Positions 10,135 to 20,500 are shown, counted from the stretch's first letter. The stretch: 64,000 bases of DNA from a beta proteobacterium AAP65 (GCA_001295865.1 LJHW01000024.1:1-64000), one strand, 5' to 3'. Program-made: numbers and translations. The notes: generated by a model from the letters alone, not told the origin.

Positions 10135-10868
10135 GGCACCAGCACCACGTCTCCGCTGCGCAAGAGAATGTTCTGCGCCAGGCCCTGCCCTTTGCGCAAC
10201 TGCCGGTAGTCGAAGGGGATGGAGAGCTGGCGCGCGCCTTCGCGGCGGATGATGCGGATCTCGCTTTCGTCGGCGAACGGTGTCATGCCGCCGGCCAGGC
10301 TCAGCGCCTGCAGCACGTCGAGCGTGCGGCCGACGGCGAACTCGCCGGGCCGGTTCACGCGGCCCGTCACGTAGACGCGGTAACTCGCCACGCGCACCAC
10401 GGAGACCGTGACCTCGGCGTCGGGCACGAAGCGGCGCAAGCGCGTGGCGATCTCTTCGCGCACCTGCGTCGCCGTCAGGCCCGCCACCGGCAACTCGCCC
10501 ACCAGCGGGAAGGAGATGCCGCCGTCGGGCCGCACCAGCACGGTGGACTTCAGGCTGTCGTCCTTCCACACCGCGATCTCCAGCCCGTCCTCGGGGCCGA
10601 TGCGGTAGGCCGGGTCGCGCGCCTCGGCAGCGCGCGCCGCGGCCACACCCGGCGCCACGGTGCCGGCCTGGGCGGCGGCCTGCGCTTCGGCCGGCGTGGC
10701 GCCCCAGGGCAGGGTCACCGGGCGCGGCGCCGCGGCGGCAGGCCCCGCTTCAGCCGCCGGGCTGCGCCAGAGCGACCCCAGGTCGATGGCGCTGCAACCG
10801 GCCAGCAGCGCGGCCGCGAGCACCGCCGCAGCGGGCGCAGCCAGCCGCTGCCACCACCGGGCCTTCAC
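10131..10868 (-). CDS. Polysaccharide export lipoprotein (Wza/EpsE family)
   Basis: An outer-membrane polysaccharide-export lipoprotein of ~245 residues. The GTG start at 10868 gives a canonical lipoprotein signal (VKARWWQRLAAPAAAVLAAA, then LLAGC) with GGTGG 7 bases upstream; a GTG at 10916 would overlap the previous gene and lengthen the n-region. The Poly_export domain is clear (YRIGPEDGLEIAVWKDDSLK, VRPDGGISFPLVGEL). SLBB-like segments follow (YRVYVTGRVNRPGEFAVG, then LLRSGDVVLVP at the end). It would form the outer-membrane channel above the Wzz-like protein. Its stop overlaps the start of the barrel gene, suggesting translational coupling. Confidence 0.92.
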   Translation of the reverse strand: MKARWWQRLAAPAAAVLAAALLAGCSAIDLGSLWRSPAAEAGPAAAAPRPVTLPWGATPAEAQAAAQAGTVAPGVAAARAAEARDPAYRIGPEDGLEIAVWKDDSLKSTVLVRPDGGISFPLVGELPVAGLTATQVREEIATRLRRFVPDAEVTVSVVRVASYRVYVTGRVNRPGEFAVGRTLDVLQALSLAGGMTPFADESEIRIIRREGARQLSIPFDYRQLRKGQGLAQNILLRSGDVVLVP

Positions 10869-10908
10869 GGGCACGCCACCGGGCCGGCCGACCTGCACTG
10901 CAGCCGCT

Positions 10909-11595
10909 TCATTCACGCTCGGCCCGAGGCACGAACTTTTCATTGTCGGTCTTGTCACGGTAGGCCTGTACCAGGTTGAACATCTGCACATCGCCCAGCC
11001 CGAGCACAGGCTCGCGCTGCCTCAGCGCCTCCATCACGCCCTTGCCCTGCCAGCGCGCCAGCAGCTCGGCACCCAGCTTCACGAGACGGTCGTTCTTCTC
11101 GCTGCATTCGGTGACCAGCCGCACCTGCTGACCGAAACGCTGCTGCCACTCCTGGCGCGCGCCGGTCTGCGCCTGCAGCGCGGCGGCCGTGCGTGCGAGT
11201 TCGGCGTCCTTGGCGGCCAGCGCGGCGGCCGTTTCCTGGCGCTGCGCCACCGCGGCCTGCTCCAGGGCTTCGATGCGCTGCTGCAGGGTGGCCTTCTCGG
11301 CTTCCAGCAGCCGGGTGCGCTCAACCGCGGCCTTCTCGGCGGCGCTGGCGCGCGCCACCGCGCGTGCACGTTCGCCGGCCTGCTTCTCGGCCTGCTCCTG
11401 CGCTTGCTGCAGCCGCGCCTTTTCGGCCTCGGCCTGGCTCACCTGCTGCTGCAACTGCTGCAACTGGAGCTGCTGACGCCGCGCGGCGCGCTCCGCGGCG
11501 CGATCGTCCTGTGCCTGCGCGGGCCCGGCGGCCAGCAAGCCGGCCAGCAAACAAGCGGCAGGGCCCCAGCCCAGGGCAGAGAGTCTTGGCTTCAT
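10909..11595 (-). CDS. Secreted coiled-coil protein of unknown function
   Basis: A 228-residue protein with signal peptide (MKPRLSALGWGPAACLLAGL, cleavage near GPAQAQ). A long Ala/Gln/Glu/Arg-rich coiled coil covers about residues 30-160 (QQLQLQQLQQQVSQAEAEKA), then a short globular tail (NDRLVKLGAELLARWQGKGV...FNLVQAYRDKTDNEKF). GAGG lies about 8 bases before the ATG at 11595. It sits between the porin and wza-like genes. It may be a periplasmic spacer or scaffold for either. No enzymatic motif is visible. Confidence 0.8.
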   Translation of the reverse strand: MKPRLSALGWGPAACLLAGLLAAGPAQAQDDRAAERAARRQQLQLQQLQQQVSQAEAEKARLQQAQEQAEKQAGERARAVARASAAEKAAVERTRLLEAEKATLQQRIEALEQAAVAQRQETAAALAAKDAELARTAAALQAQTGARQEWQQRFGQQVRLVTECSEKNDRLVKLGAELLARWQGKGVMEALRQREPVLGLGDVQMFNLVQAYRDKTDNEKFVPRAERE

Positions 11596-11634
11596 GGGGT
11601 GCCTCGAAAGTGAAGACAAAAACACCGGCCGCGT

Positions 11635-13224
11635 TCAGAAGCGCATCAACAGGTCGAGCTGCAGCGTGTCCAGGCTGAGCGGCGCTCCGCTGAGTGCATC
11701 GGCGCCCAGCCAGCGCAACGTCAGGCTGCTGTGGCGGCCCAGGCCGTAGCTGCCGCCCAGCGAGTAGCCCTTCAGGTCGGTGCCGCCGCCGCGCAGGTCG
11801 CTGTCGGTGAAGGCGTCGAGCACGGCATCACGCTCCACACGCTTGTAGGCCAGGAAGGCCTGCCACTTGCCGGCGGCATCCATCTCGGCATCGCCCAGAG
11901 ACAGCCGCAGCTGGTAGCCCAGCGTCTGTGCATCGACACGCGTGCCCAGGCGCGCCGACACCTCGTTGGCATCGAAGCCGACGTTGCGTGCAATCTCGGC
12001 CGTCAGGCCCAGGCGCTTGTCGCCGAAGGTACGCAGGTCGAGGTTGCCGGTCAGCGCCACGATGCGGTAGTCGGCCGCCAACGCCAGCAGCGGCCGCGCC
12101 GGGTCTGAGGAGATGTTGAAGTAGGTGTTGCCCTTCTGTGCGAAGGCCGGCGCGCTGCTGTCCTGCAGGCTCGAACCCGCGCTGTTGGCGCGGCCCTTGA
12201 TGTTGGCGTAGTGGTAGTAGGCCAGCGCCACACGGCCCGACAGCAGGCCGCTGCCCGGCCACTGCACGCCGGCCTGCAGGCCGTAGAGCCACTTGTCGCC
12301 GGCCAGCTCCACCTCTTGCACCGGCAAGGCCGCCGCAGTGACAAAACCGCGGCCGAAGCGGCCGAGATCGGGGGTCCACTGCCAGGCTGCGCCATCGAAG
12401 GACAGGTCGTTGGCCCACACCAGGTCGGTGGATACCCAGGGGTTGCCGAAGCGGCCGAGCACCACGTTCATGGTGGGTGTCGCGCGCCAGCGGATGAAGG
12501 CCCGGTCGAAGGTGACGGTGTAGCGGTTGCCGTAGGTGCCCAGGGTCTGGTTGGCCGACAGCGGGTCGGTGGCGCTGCCGGTGCTCAGGCGGATGCCGCC
12601 ACTCCAGTTCGCGTCGGCGGTGATCGTGGCGCCCAGGCGCGCACGCACGCGCAGGCGCTGCCGATCGACCGTGGTGTTGGCCAGGGTCACGGCCCGGGCG
12701 CGGTTGGTGTCGGTCACGCTCAGGGCCGGTGCGTTGCCGTCGTCGAACTCGTCCTGCTGGAAGCGCGTGCGCAGGTCACCTTCGAAGCGGATGCCGCGCA
12801 CCCAGGCTGGCACGCTGTTGGGGCCCGCCCAGCCGTCGCGCGCGGCCTGCACGGCCAGTTCGCCACGCAGCTCTTCCTTGAGTTGCTGGCGCACGAACTC
12901 GGGGATGTAGGACACACGCACGGGGGCCGGCGCGGGCGCAGCAGCCGCTGCGGTGCCCGCCGCCGCTGCCACTGGCGCGGCGGCAGCGGCCACAGGGGCG
13001 TCCAGGTCCTTCAGCAGCAACTCGGCGCGGGCGCGGGTCAGCAGGCCCTGCTCCACCATCTGCTCGATGAGCTTCTGCGTTGCGGCTCGCACACGCTCGA
13101 TGTCAGCGCCTCCCGGCGCGGCCTGCGCCCAAGCCACCAGCGGCCCGCCCAGCAGGGCGATCAGCAGCCAGGAGCGCAGGCCGCCGCGCGGCTGGCGTGT
13201 AGGCGTGGAGGCGGCTGTCGTCAT
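11635..13224 (-). CDS. Putative outer-membrane porin with N-terminal helical segment
   Basis: A 529-residue protein. The ATG at 13224 has GAGAG 7 bases upstream. The signal peptide (cleavage near VAWAQA) is followed by a helical stretch (ADIERVRAATQKLIEQMVEQ, GLLTRARAELLLKDLD) and an Ala/Pro linker. The rest is a large beta-barrel with features of the putative-porin family (WVRGIRFEGDLRTRFQQDEF, RLRVRARLGATITADANWSG) ending in LQLDLLMRF with terminal Phe. The neighbouring TonB, ExbD and ExbB-fusion genes suggest it may be the outer-membrane client of that motor, although I see no clear plug domain or TonB box. Confidence 0.85.
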   Translation of the reverse strand: MTTAASTPTRQPRGGLRSWLLIALLGGPLVAWAQAAPGGADIERVRAATQKLIEQMVEQGLLTRARAELLLKDLDAPVAAAAAPVAAAAGTAAAAAPAPAPVRVSYIPEFVRQQLKEELRGELAVQAARDGWAGPNSVPAWVRGIRFEGDLRTRFQQDEFDDGNAPALSVTDTNRARAVTLANTTVDRQRLRVRARLGATITADANWSGGIRLSTGSATDPLSANQTLGTYGNRYTVTFDRAFIRWRATPTMNVVLGRFGNPWVSTDLVWANDLSFDGAAWQWTPDLGRFGRGFVTAAALPVQEVELAGDKWLYGLQAGVQWPGSGLLSGRVALAYYHYANIKGRANSAGSSLQDSSAPAFAQKGNTYFNISSDPARPLLALAADYRIVALTGNLDLRTFGDKRLGLTAEIARNVGFDANEVSARLGTRVDAQTLGYQLRLSLGDAEMDAAGKWQAFLAYKRVERDAVLDAFTDSDLRGGGTDLKGYSLGGSYGLGRHSSLTLRWLGADALSGAPLSLDTLQLDLLMRF

Positions 13225-13293
13225 GCGGTTCTCTCGGAAAAATCGGTGCGGAGTCGGTGGGTTCATGGCGGCCTGAATGCAGACATCCGGCCT

Positions 13294-14004
13294 TCAGGCG
13301 CGGCGGTTCAGGCGCAGCTGCACCTGACGCAGGTTCACGGGCGGCACCTCGCGCAGCGGCGACATCTCGCTGAGCGTGGTTTCGATCAGCTGGTCGAGCT
13401 CGGCGTTGCCCGAGCCTTCGACGATGCGCGCGCGCTGCACACGACCGTCGTCACCGATCCACACGCGCACGACGACGCTGAACTCGTCCTGCGGCGCACG
13501 GCGGTTGCGCGCCAGCATCTCGAAGAAGTTGCGTTGCAGCAGGCCGGTGAAATAGCGCCCGCTGCCGCCCCCGCCGCCCCCGCCACCGATGGTGGTGATG
13601 TCGCGTCCGCCCTTGTTGGCCGCCAGACCGAAGCCGTCGCTGCCGGCGCTGCCATCGGCGTCCAGGCCCAGGGGCTGGGTGGCCGGCGCGGGGTCGGCGG
13701 GCTTGTCGGGCACAGGCTCGGGCTGGGGGTCGTTGATCTTCACCTCTTCCTGTACCTTGGGCGGCTCGGGCGGGCGTTCGGGCGGCTTCGGTGGTGGCGG
13801 GGGCGGCTGCTGGCGCAGGATGGCCACCTGCTGCACCGCTGGCTTGCGCGGGCCCTCGGGGCCGCCGATGACGCTGGCGATCAGCCAAGCCAGCCCAGCC
13901 AGGAACAAGAGGCCCAGGCCCGCCGCCAACAGCTGGCCACGCCCGCTGGAACGGCGTTTGTGTGCTGGCCGCGTCGGGGCGGCGTCCTGGGCGGGGCGGG
14001 GCAT
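13294..14004 (-). CDS. TonB-family energy transducer
   Basis: A 236-residue periplasm-spanning protein with one N-terminal membrane anchor (LLAAGLGLLFLAGLAWLIAS, about residues 25-44). A Pro/Lys/Glu-rich spacer follows (PPPPPPKPPERPPEPPKVQE) and a C-terminal TonB-like domain (about 150-236; FSVVVRVWIGDDGRVQRARI). A run of nine glycines before the C-terminal domain is unusual. It would transmit proton-motive energy from the ExbB/ExbD motor to an outer-membrane protein. It lies 18 bases downstream of exbD and 69 bases upstream of the porin start. Confidence 0.88.
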   Translation of the reverse strand: MPRPAQDAAPTRPAHKRRSSGRGQLLAAGLGLLFLAGLAWLIASVIGGPEGPRKPAVQQVAILRQQPPPPPPKPPERPPEPPKVQEEVKINDPQPEPVPDKPADPAPATQPLGLDADGSAGSDGFGLAANKGGRDITTIGGGGGGGGSGRYFTGLLQRNFFEMLARNRRAPQDEFSVVVRVWIGDDGRVQRARIVEGSGNAELDQLIETTLSEMSPLREVPPVNLRQVQLRLNRRA

Positions 14005-14022
14005 GGTGGGCCTGGCGCTGCC

Positions 14023-14427
14023 TTACTTCACCAGCCGCTGTGTCACCAGGCCGAGCTGCGTGATGTCGAGCCGGCCCATCAGATCGAGCACGTCCACGAC
14101 CTTCTCGTAGTGCACCTTGGCATCGCCCTTGATGACCACCGGAAAATCCGGGTTCACGGCCTTCATCTGGCGCAGCCGGTCTTCCAGCTCCGCCAGCGTC
14201 ACCGGGTAGGTGTCGAGGAAGATCTGGCCATCGTCGCGGATGGTGATGGCCTTGGTCTGCGGCTTGGCCAGGCTGGGTGCGGCACTGGCCTTGGGCAGGT
14301 TGACCTTGATGCCCTGCACCGAGGCCGTGGTCATGATGATGAAGATGACCAGCAGCACGTAGCTGAGGTCGAGCATGGGCACGACGTTGATCTCGTCGTA
14401 GGCCTTGCCGGATGCCTGCATCTTCAT
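14023..14427 (-). CDS. ExbD/TolR-family biopolymer transport protein
   Basis: A 134-residue protein with a short cytoplasmic N-terminus, one membrane helix (VPMLDLSYVLLVIFIIMTTA) and a periplasmic domain ending DITQLGLVTQRLVK. Asp20 in the helix corresponds to the essential proton-carrying Asp of ExbD/TolR. It would form the proton-driven motor with the ExbB-like fusion upstream. The ATG overlaps the stop of that gene (ATGA at 14424-14427), so translation is probably coupled. Confidence 0.93.
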   Translation of the reverse strand: MKMQASGKAYDEINVVPMLDLSYVLLVIFIIMTTASVQGIKVNLPKASAAPSLAKPQTKAITIRDDGQIFLDTYPVTLAELEDRLRQMKAVNPDFPVVIKGDAKVHYEKVVDVLDLMGRLDITQLGLVTQRLVK

Positions 14428-16178
14428 GGCGCGGCGTGCCTTTCTGCGATGCGTGTGACGAGCGCGTCGACGAAGGCCTGCAGGTCGGCCGAGATGTCGC
14501 CGATGCGGCTGGTCAGGTAGTTGTAGCCAAACAGGCAGGGGATGGCGACCGCCAGGCCGGCCACGGTGGCCACCAGTGCGGCAGCAATGCCTGGGGCGAT
14601 GGCGTTGACGTTCACATCGCCCGCGGCGGCGATGGCCGCGAAGGTGATCATCACGCCCACCACCGTGCCCAGCAGCCCGAGGAAGGGGCCGCCGGCGATG
14701 GAGATGGTCAGCACCACCAGCTTGCTGTTCAGGCCCTGCAGCTCGCGCACGAGCTTGGCGTCCACGGTGGCGCGGATGGCCGAGAGCGTGCTGTCGCTGA
14801 TGCGCAGCTCACGGCCCGTCTGGCGGTAGCTGTCGAAGCGCTGGTTCAGTTCTGAGAGCGCCGCGGCGTACAGCCGGTACAGCGGCGAGGCACCGTGCCG
14901 GGCCTCGGCGCTGGTTTCGGCCTGCTGCCGCAGGCCCGGCGTCTGCGCGGGGTCGTGGCTGTTGATCAAGGCCGGAAAGGCCTCCATGAACAGTTCGTTC
15001 TCGCGTGCCAGTGTGCGCACCAGCAACGCTTTGGAGATCATCACCCAGAAGCTGTAGACGAACATCACGGCCAGCAAGGCAATGACGATCCAGCCGTCCA
15101 CGGTGACGGCGCTGAGCAGGATGCGCAGGTAGGAAGCTTCGCCCGCGGCTTCGCCGGCCTCGGCCGGCGCCGTGTTCACCAGTTTCTGGTCGGGGCCCTG
15201 GCCACCGGCCGCCAGGCGCAGCCAGTCGGCACTGCGCGCCGTGGTGGCCACCTGCAGCTCGTCGAGTTCACCCTTGTAGCCGGCGCCGAAGACCATCTGC
15301 CCGCCCAAGGGGCCCACGGCCGTGGTGCCGCGCAGCACCTCCTGGCCGTTGAGGTAGACCACCGGTCCGCTGTTCGGCGCCAGCACCAGCGCCAGGTGCT
15401 GCCAGGCCCCCACGCTGAGCTGGCCGCCCGGGCTGGACGTGCCCCCGCCGGCCTCCACCACCAGGCTGCCCCCGCGCAGCAGCAGCGCCACACGCCGGCC
15501 GGCGTCTGTCTGCGCAAAGAGCGCGGCGTCATCCAGGGCCGCAGGCTTCAGCCACATCGACAGCGTCAGCCCGCCTGCGCTGGCACGCAGCGAGGCCTTG
15601 GCCTCCACCACGAGCTCGGAACGCCCGTCGAAGCCCAGCGCAGCGCCTGCCAGGCCTGCACTCACGGCCTGCGCAGAGCTGCGCACGGCGTGGTTGTTGT
15701 TGGCCGTGGCGTCTTGCGGCAGTTGCCCGGCGGCTTCACCGAAGTGGTAGACGAGGCCCTGGCTGGCGTCGTAGCTGGCCTGGGCATCGCTGGCCGCAAC
15801 GGCCTGCTCGTTGCCGTGGTACAGCCAGAGGAAGGCGTCCTTCTTGCCGGCTTCCAGGCGCGGCACCAACACCCACACGAAGGCCAGCTCGTTGAGGCCG
15901 TCGAAACGTTCGATGTGGAACTTCAGCGGCGTCTTGTCGTCGCTGGCGATGAACCGCAGGTCAGCGCCATCGGGCCGCGCATCCAGGAAACTGAAGTTGC
16001 CCGTGTGCAGGCGCACCAGCACCGGCACCATGTCGACCGCAGCGCCGATGGCCACGCCCTGCGCCGAAGTGTCCAGGGCGACACGCGTGCGCTGTTTCCA
16101 GTCTTCGTTCCATCTCGCCCAGGCGGGCTGCGTGATGAGCTGCAGCAGCAGCGCCAGGAGCAGGACAAGGGTCTTCAT
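14424..16178 (-). CDS. DUF2341 - LamG-like - ExbB/TolQ proton-channel fusion
   Basis: A 584-residue protein. From the ATG at 16178 there is a signal peptide (MKTLVLLLALLLQLITQPAW, cleavage after AWA). A DUF2341-like domain follows (about residues 22-125; LRFIASDDKTPLKFHIERFD), then a concanavalin/LamG-like domain (about 135-330; LTLSMWLKPAALDDAALFAQ). The C-terminal ~230 residues form a MotA/TolQ/ExbB channel with three helices, including GLLGTVVGVMITFAAIAAAG and IAPGIAAALVATVAGLAVAI. A normal ExbB has ~240 residues and no such periplasmic lectin-like extension, which could sense or bind a polysaccharide or the exoprotein. An in-frame ATG at 16220 would place extra residues before the signal peptide. 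Confidence 0.9.
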   Translation of the reverse strand: MKTLVLLLALLLQLITQPAWARWNEDWKQRTRVALDTSAQGVAIGAAVDMVPVLVRLHTGNFSFLDARPDGADLRFIASDDKTPLKFHIERFDGLNELAFVWVLVPRLEAGKKDAFLWLYHGNEQAVAASDAQASYDASQGLVYHFGEAAGQLPQDATANNNHAVRSSAQAVSAGLAGAALGFDGRSELVVEAKASLRASAGGLTLSMWLKPAALDDAALFAQTDAGRRVALLLRGGSLVVEAGGGTSSPGGQLSVGAWQHLALVLAPNSGPVVYLNGQEVLRGTTAVGPLGGQMVFGAGYKGELDELQVATTARSADWLRLAAGGQGPDQKLVNTAPAEAGEAAGEASYLRILLSAVTVDGWIVIALLAVMFVYSFWVMISKALLVRTLARENELFMEAFPALINSHDPAQTPGLRQQAETSAEARHGASPLYRLYAAALSELNQRFDSYRQTGRELRISDSTLSAIRATVDAKLVRELQGLNSKLVVLTISIAGGPFLGLLGTVVGVMITFAAIAAAGDVNVNAIAPGIAAALVATVAGLAVAIPCLFGYNYLTSRIGDISADLQAFVDALVTRIAERHAAP

Positions 16179-16221
16179 GGGCTTGGGGGGCTCGGGGGCG
16201 ACAGGGGCTGGCGCAAACACG

Positions 16222-17511
16222 TCACTGTCGGGGCAGCGTGTTGCAGGGCTGTGAATCGGGGGCTGCGTCGGCGATCAAGGCATGCAGGCGTTGAACCGAG
16301 GCTTCGATGCGGAAATGTGTTTCGTAGCAGGCCAGCGCGCGGTTGCGCATGGCGTGCCGGGTGCTGGGGGGCAGGTGCAGCCAACGATCGAGCAAGCGTT
16401 GGGTGCCTTCTGGTGTGTCGGCATCGGCCAGACCGGCGCCACCGCGCACCACCTCGCGCCAGGTGTTGACCTGCGTCGACAGCAGCACCGGCGTGCCCAC
16501 CGCCAGCGCCTCGGCCACGGCGATGCCGAAGTTCTCCTGGTGCGAAGGCAGCACGAAGACCTCTGCGGCGCGCAGGGCACCCCACTTCACCCGGCCCTCC
16601 AGCATGCCGGTGAAAGTCACGCGGGTATCGACACCCAGCTGCCGCGCCTGGGCCTGCAGCCGCGCCTGCAGCCCCTGGCTGTCGGGCCCGGCCATCACGA
16701 GATGCAGGGCACCCTGGCGTTGGGCCGCATGGGCAAAGGCCTGCACCAGCAGGTCGCAGCCCTTCTTTTCGTGGAGCCGCCCGAGGAACAGCAGGAGCCT
16801 GCGTCCGCGCAAGCCAGGATGCAGGCCGAGAAAGTCCTCCGCGCAGCTGTTGCGTGCCGTTTCGTCAGGCGCGGCGCCACAGCCCACCACCGCGCCACGA
16901 ACGCTGTAGGGCACGAAGGTGCGGCAGGCCAGCCGCGCTTCTTCCTCGGTGGTGAAGAGCACGGCCTGGGCGTCGTGCAGCACCGCCTGTTCAGCGACCA
17001 GCCAGTACAGCTGCTTCTTGAGGTGCTTGAACGGATGCGCGCGCCGGAACCACGGGTCCAGCATGCCGTGGCTGAACACGAAGTACGGCCGCCCGCAGGC
17101 CCTGGCCGCGCGCCGCGCCGCCACGCCGTGGTACTGCCACAAGCCGTGCACCACCAGCGCGTCGTAGCCGGCAGCGTGGGCCTGCAGCCACTCGTCGAGC
17201 GCTGGCGTGTAGCCGTAGTGGCCGCGGGCGCCGGGCACGGTGTGCACCGTGCCCGGCCGCGCCACCAGGCCCAAGGCGCCCGGGGGCTCGTCGTCCAGGC
17301 TCAGCACCTCGGCCGCATGGCCCTCGGCCTGGGCCAGGCGCAGGGTCTGGCGCACACCTTCGGCGGGGCCGCCGAACACCGTGTCCAGCGAGCGGATGAG
17401 GTGCAACACGCGCAACGGCCGGGCCAGGGCCTTCGGCGGGTTGTTCGGCCTCGGCAGCTCGGGCGCTGCGCGCGCGGGCACGGTCGGGGCGGCCGTCACT
17501 TCGCGAAACAT
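16222..17511 (-). CDS. GT4 glycosyltransferase
   Basis: A 429-residue GT-B glycosyltransferase. The N-terminal fold contains RVLHLIRSLDTVFGGPAEGV. The C-terminal donor-binding domain contains LLLFLGRLHEKKGCDLLVQA and EVFVLPSHQENFGIAVAEAL, the latter with the E-x7-E spacing of family GT4. It starts inside the last 16 bases of the tpsA gene, so it is probably translated from the same message. It may glycosylate the exoprotein or take part in EPS assembly. Its place between a giant TPS exoprotein and an ExbB-type motor is unusual. Confidence 0.88.
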   Translation of the reverse strand: MFREVTAAPTVPARAAPELPRPNNPPKALARPLRVLHLIRSLDTVFGGPAEGVRQTLRLAQAEGHAAEVLSLDDEPPGALGLVARPGTVHTVPGARGHYGYTPALDEWLQAHAAGYDALVVHGLWQYHGVAARRAARACGRPYFVFSHGMLDPWFRRAHPFKHLKKQLYWLVAEQAVLHDAQAVLFTTEEEARLACRTFVPYSVRGAVVGCGAAPDETARNSCAEDFLGLHPGLRGRRLLLFLGRLHEKKGCDLLVQAFAHAAQRQGALHLVMAGPDSQGLQARLQAQARQLGVDTRVTFTGMLEGRVKWGALRAAEVFVLPSHQENFGIAVAEALAVGTPVLLSTQVNTWREVVRGGAGLADADTPEGTQRLLDRWLHLPPSTRHAMRNRALACYETHFRIEASVQRLHALIADAAPDSQPCNTLPRQ

Positions 17512-20500
17512 TCGCGGTCGTCCTCGCGGCAGTTGCGCTCGCCGAAGCCCAGCACTTCCACCGTCAGCACGGTCGGCCGCGGCGCTTGCCGTGCCGCCGT
17601 GGCCTGGCGTGCCGCCTGCTCGGCGGCCTTGGCGGCCTTGTCTTCGTTGGCCGTGCTGCCCGGCGTGGTGCTGCCCGCCGCGGCCAGGGTGCTGGCCAGG
17701 CTGCCGGTGGGCACCTGGGGCACCCCTTGCGACGAGCCCGCCGCCTTGATGTCACTCGCGTTGAGCACCACCTGCGCGTTGACGAGGATGTTGCCGCTGC
17801 TGCGGATGCCGGCCTCACCCGCGTCGATCTTGCCGGCAGGTGCAAACAGGTAGATGTCGCCGGCCGGCGGCTGCACCGCGGGGCCCAGGCCGTCGGGGTC
17901 GGAGCTGAGGGTCTGGATGCCGCTGCCGGAGGCGCTGGCCGGGATCACGATCTCCACGCCCACCTCGTTGCCATCGGCATCGAGGATGGGCCGGCGCTGC
18001 GGCGGTGGCGTGCTCAGCGAGGTCTTGGCGCCGCGGCCGGCGTCGATGCTGCCCTGGGCCGAGTAGATGAGGATGTCGCCGCCCTGGGCCGTGAGCACCT
18101 TGCCCTGGTTGATGCTGAAGTTGCCCGACAGCACGCTGCGCACCGCCCCGCCCTGGTTGGTGAGCACGCCCACCGGCCGGCTGGCGTTGGGCGTGGTCAG
18201 ACCGACCACGATGTCGCCCTTGGGCGCCCACAGGTCGATGGCGCTGCCGCCCTGGGTCTGGATGGAGGTCTGGAAGCTCAGGATGTCGCCGCCGCTGGCC
18301 GAGGGTGTGCCCACCAGATCGGCCACCACGCGGCTGAGCATCTCGTCGAACACCAGCGGCGCGGTGCCGGTGAGCCGCGCGCCGTTGATGCGCCGCAGCA
18401 CCGCGCCTTCCAGCAGCAGCGGGTAGCGCTCGCCCAGCGCCGCGTAGCGTGTGGCCGTCGTGGTGTCCAGCGGGGTGCCCCCGAGCACGGGCGCGGGCCC
18501 TGCCAGCAAGGCCGCCAGGCTCGGTGCACTGCGCAGGCGGTTGACGTCGTCTTCCAGCGCGAGCAGGGCCAGCACCGCGGCGGCATCGCTGGCTTCGGGG
18601 CCGGCCAGCGGCAGGCTGCCCTCGCGCAGCACTTGCTGGTAGGTGCGCAAGGCTTCCGGCGCGGTGGTGTCCAGGGCCGCAAAACGCGCGAAGGCCGGGC
18701 TGCGTGCCGCCAGCGCCTTCACATCGGCAGCCGCCAGCACGGCGGCCCGGCCGTCGCTGCTTTCCAGCTCGATGGCCAGCTGGGCGTAGAGCGATGCGAT
18801 CTGGCTGTTCTCGGTGTTGAGCTGCTGCACACGCGCATAGGTGCTGTCCATGCGCGCCAGGTCCACATCGCCCGGCACGCCGGCAATCACCGTCAGGCGG
18901 GCGCTGTCAGCACTCTTCAGCAGCGCATTGCGCGTGTTGCCGGTGGCCACGAGCCCGCCGACGATCACGCCGTTGACGCTGACCACCGAATTGCCGAGGT
19001 CGACATCGCCGCCGGCCTGCACCAGCAGCCGGCCGGGGCCGGCGATCTCGATGCCGCCGCTGCCGCTGCTCTTGCGCACACTGCCCGCAACGGCGCGCAC
19101 CTCGCTCAGGTCGCCGGGCTGCAGGTTCTGCATGCGCAGGCTGGGGTTGACGATGTCCTGCCCGGCCAGCAGCCGCGTGCGCCCCGGCAGGTAGAGGCGG
19201 GAGATGGTCTCAGCCACGACGCTGCCCTCCAGCGCCTGCACCTCGAAGGGCAGGCCCGTGAGCGCCTCGCTGCGTGCCACCAGGCCCGCCGGCAGTGGCG
19301 TGCTGCGCTCGACGATGCGGCCCAGGGTCACCGGCTTGAGCTCGGGGCTGAGCTTGCCGCCGCTGCTGAAGAAGTCGGCTGAAGAGTTGACCGGCAAGCG
19401 CGATTGCTCGAAGTTCTGCGTTGGCGTGACGAGGGCTGTGGGCGAGAGGTCGGACACCTCCAGCCCCAGCTCGCGCACGTCACCCCGGGCCAGCACCAGG
19501 GCGCTGGCCGTGGGCGAGGGCCAGGTGACCACGAGGTTGGGCTGGCCCAGGTTCTCGGGCAGAGCCCCGGGCCCCTGCACATCACCGCCCAGCGCCAGCA
19601 GCGACACGCTGGCCGGGAAAGCCGTGGTGCCGCTGGGCGGCAGGTTGGCGGCACTGAAGCTCGTGAAGCTGCGCCAGGCGTCGGCTGCACGCAAAAGCCG
19701 CCCGTTCAAGGCCACGTCACCCGACTTGGCCATCACCTCCACGCCGCTGTTGCCGCTGTAGGTGAAAAAGGTGGTGGCGATGCCGCTGGGCGAGGCGTTG
19801 GCGGCCGTGCTCGGGTGGAAGCTCGGGCCGGTGGCCCCGGCACCGAGGTTGATGCCGAGGTAGGTGGGGTTGTCCACGCTCTGCAGCGTGGCGCCCGTAC
19901 CGGCCCGCAGCGCCAGGCTGGCCTGCTCGGGCACCCCGCCACTGCTGACGCCCATCAGGTAGGCCTGGGCCGCCTCGGTGGCGCCGATGCTGCCGCCGGC
20001 CAGCACCTGGGCCTGCCCGCGGCCGAGCAGGAAGGAGGCACCGTCGACATCACCGCCGGCCTGCAGGGCCAGCGAACCCCCACCGCCCACCTCGACCCGG
20101 CGTTCACCGCCGTTGGCCACGGTGCGGCCGCTCGTGGGCAGTGCGAACAGCAGGTCGCGCACGTCGTGGCGGGCCTGCACCTCGATGTCGCCGCCGCCCA
20201 GCGTGGCCACGCCCTGCTGGAAACGCGGCCGGTAGCTCCACCAGTCGGTGAGGAAACCGTCGCGCGTGAATTCGGTGGCCGTCTGGCGTGGGCGGCGCAG
20301 CCAGTCCGTCACCCACAGGTCGGGCGTGTCGGCCGGGCCCAGCACCGAGCCGCCGGCCTGCAGCGAGATGCCGCCGCCGTCCACCGCCCAGCGGTTGTTG
20401 CCGTTGATGGCGGTATCGGCCACGCCGATGCGGCCGGCGGTGTAGATGCCGGCGGCGGCGTGCTCGAGGCGGATGTCACCGGCGGCGGCCAGGTCGATGC

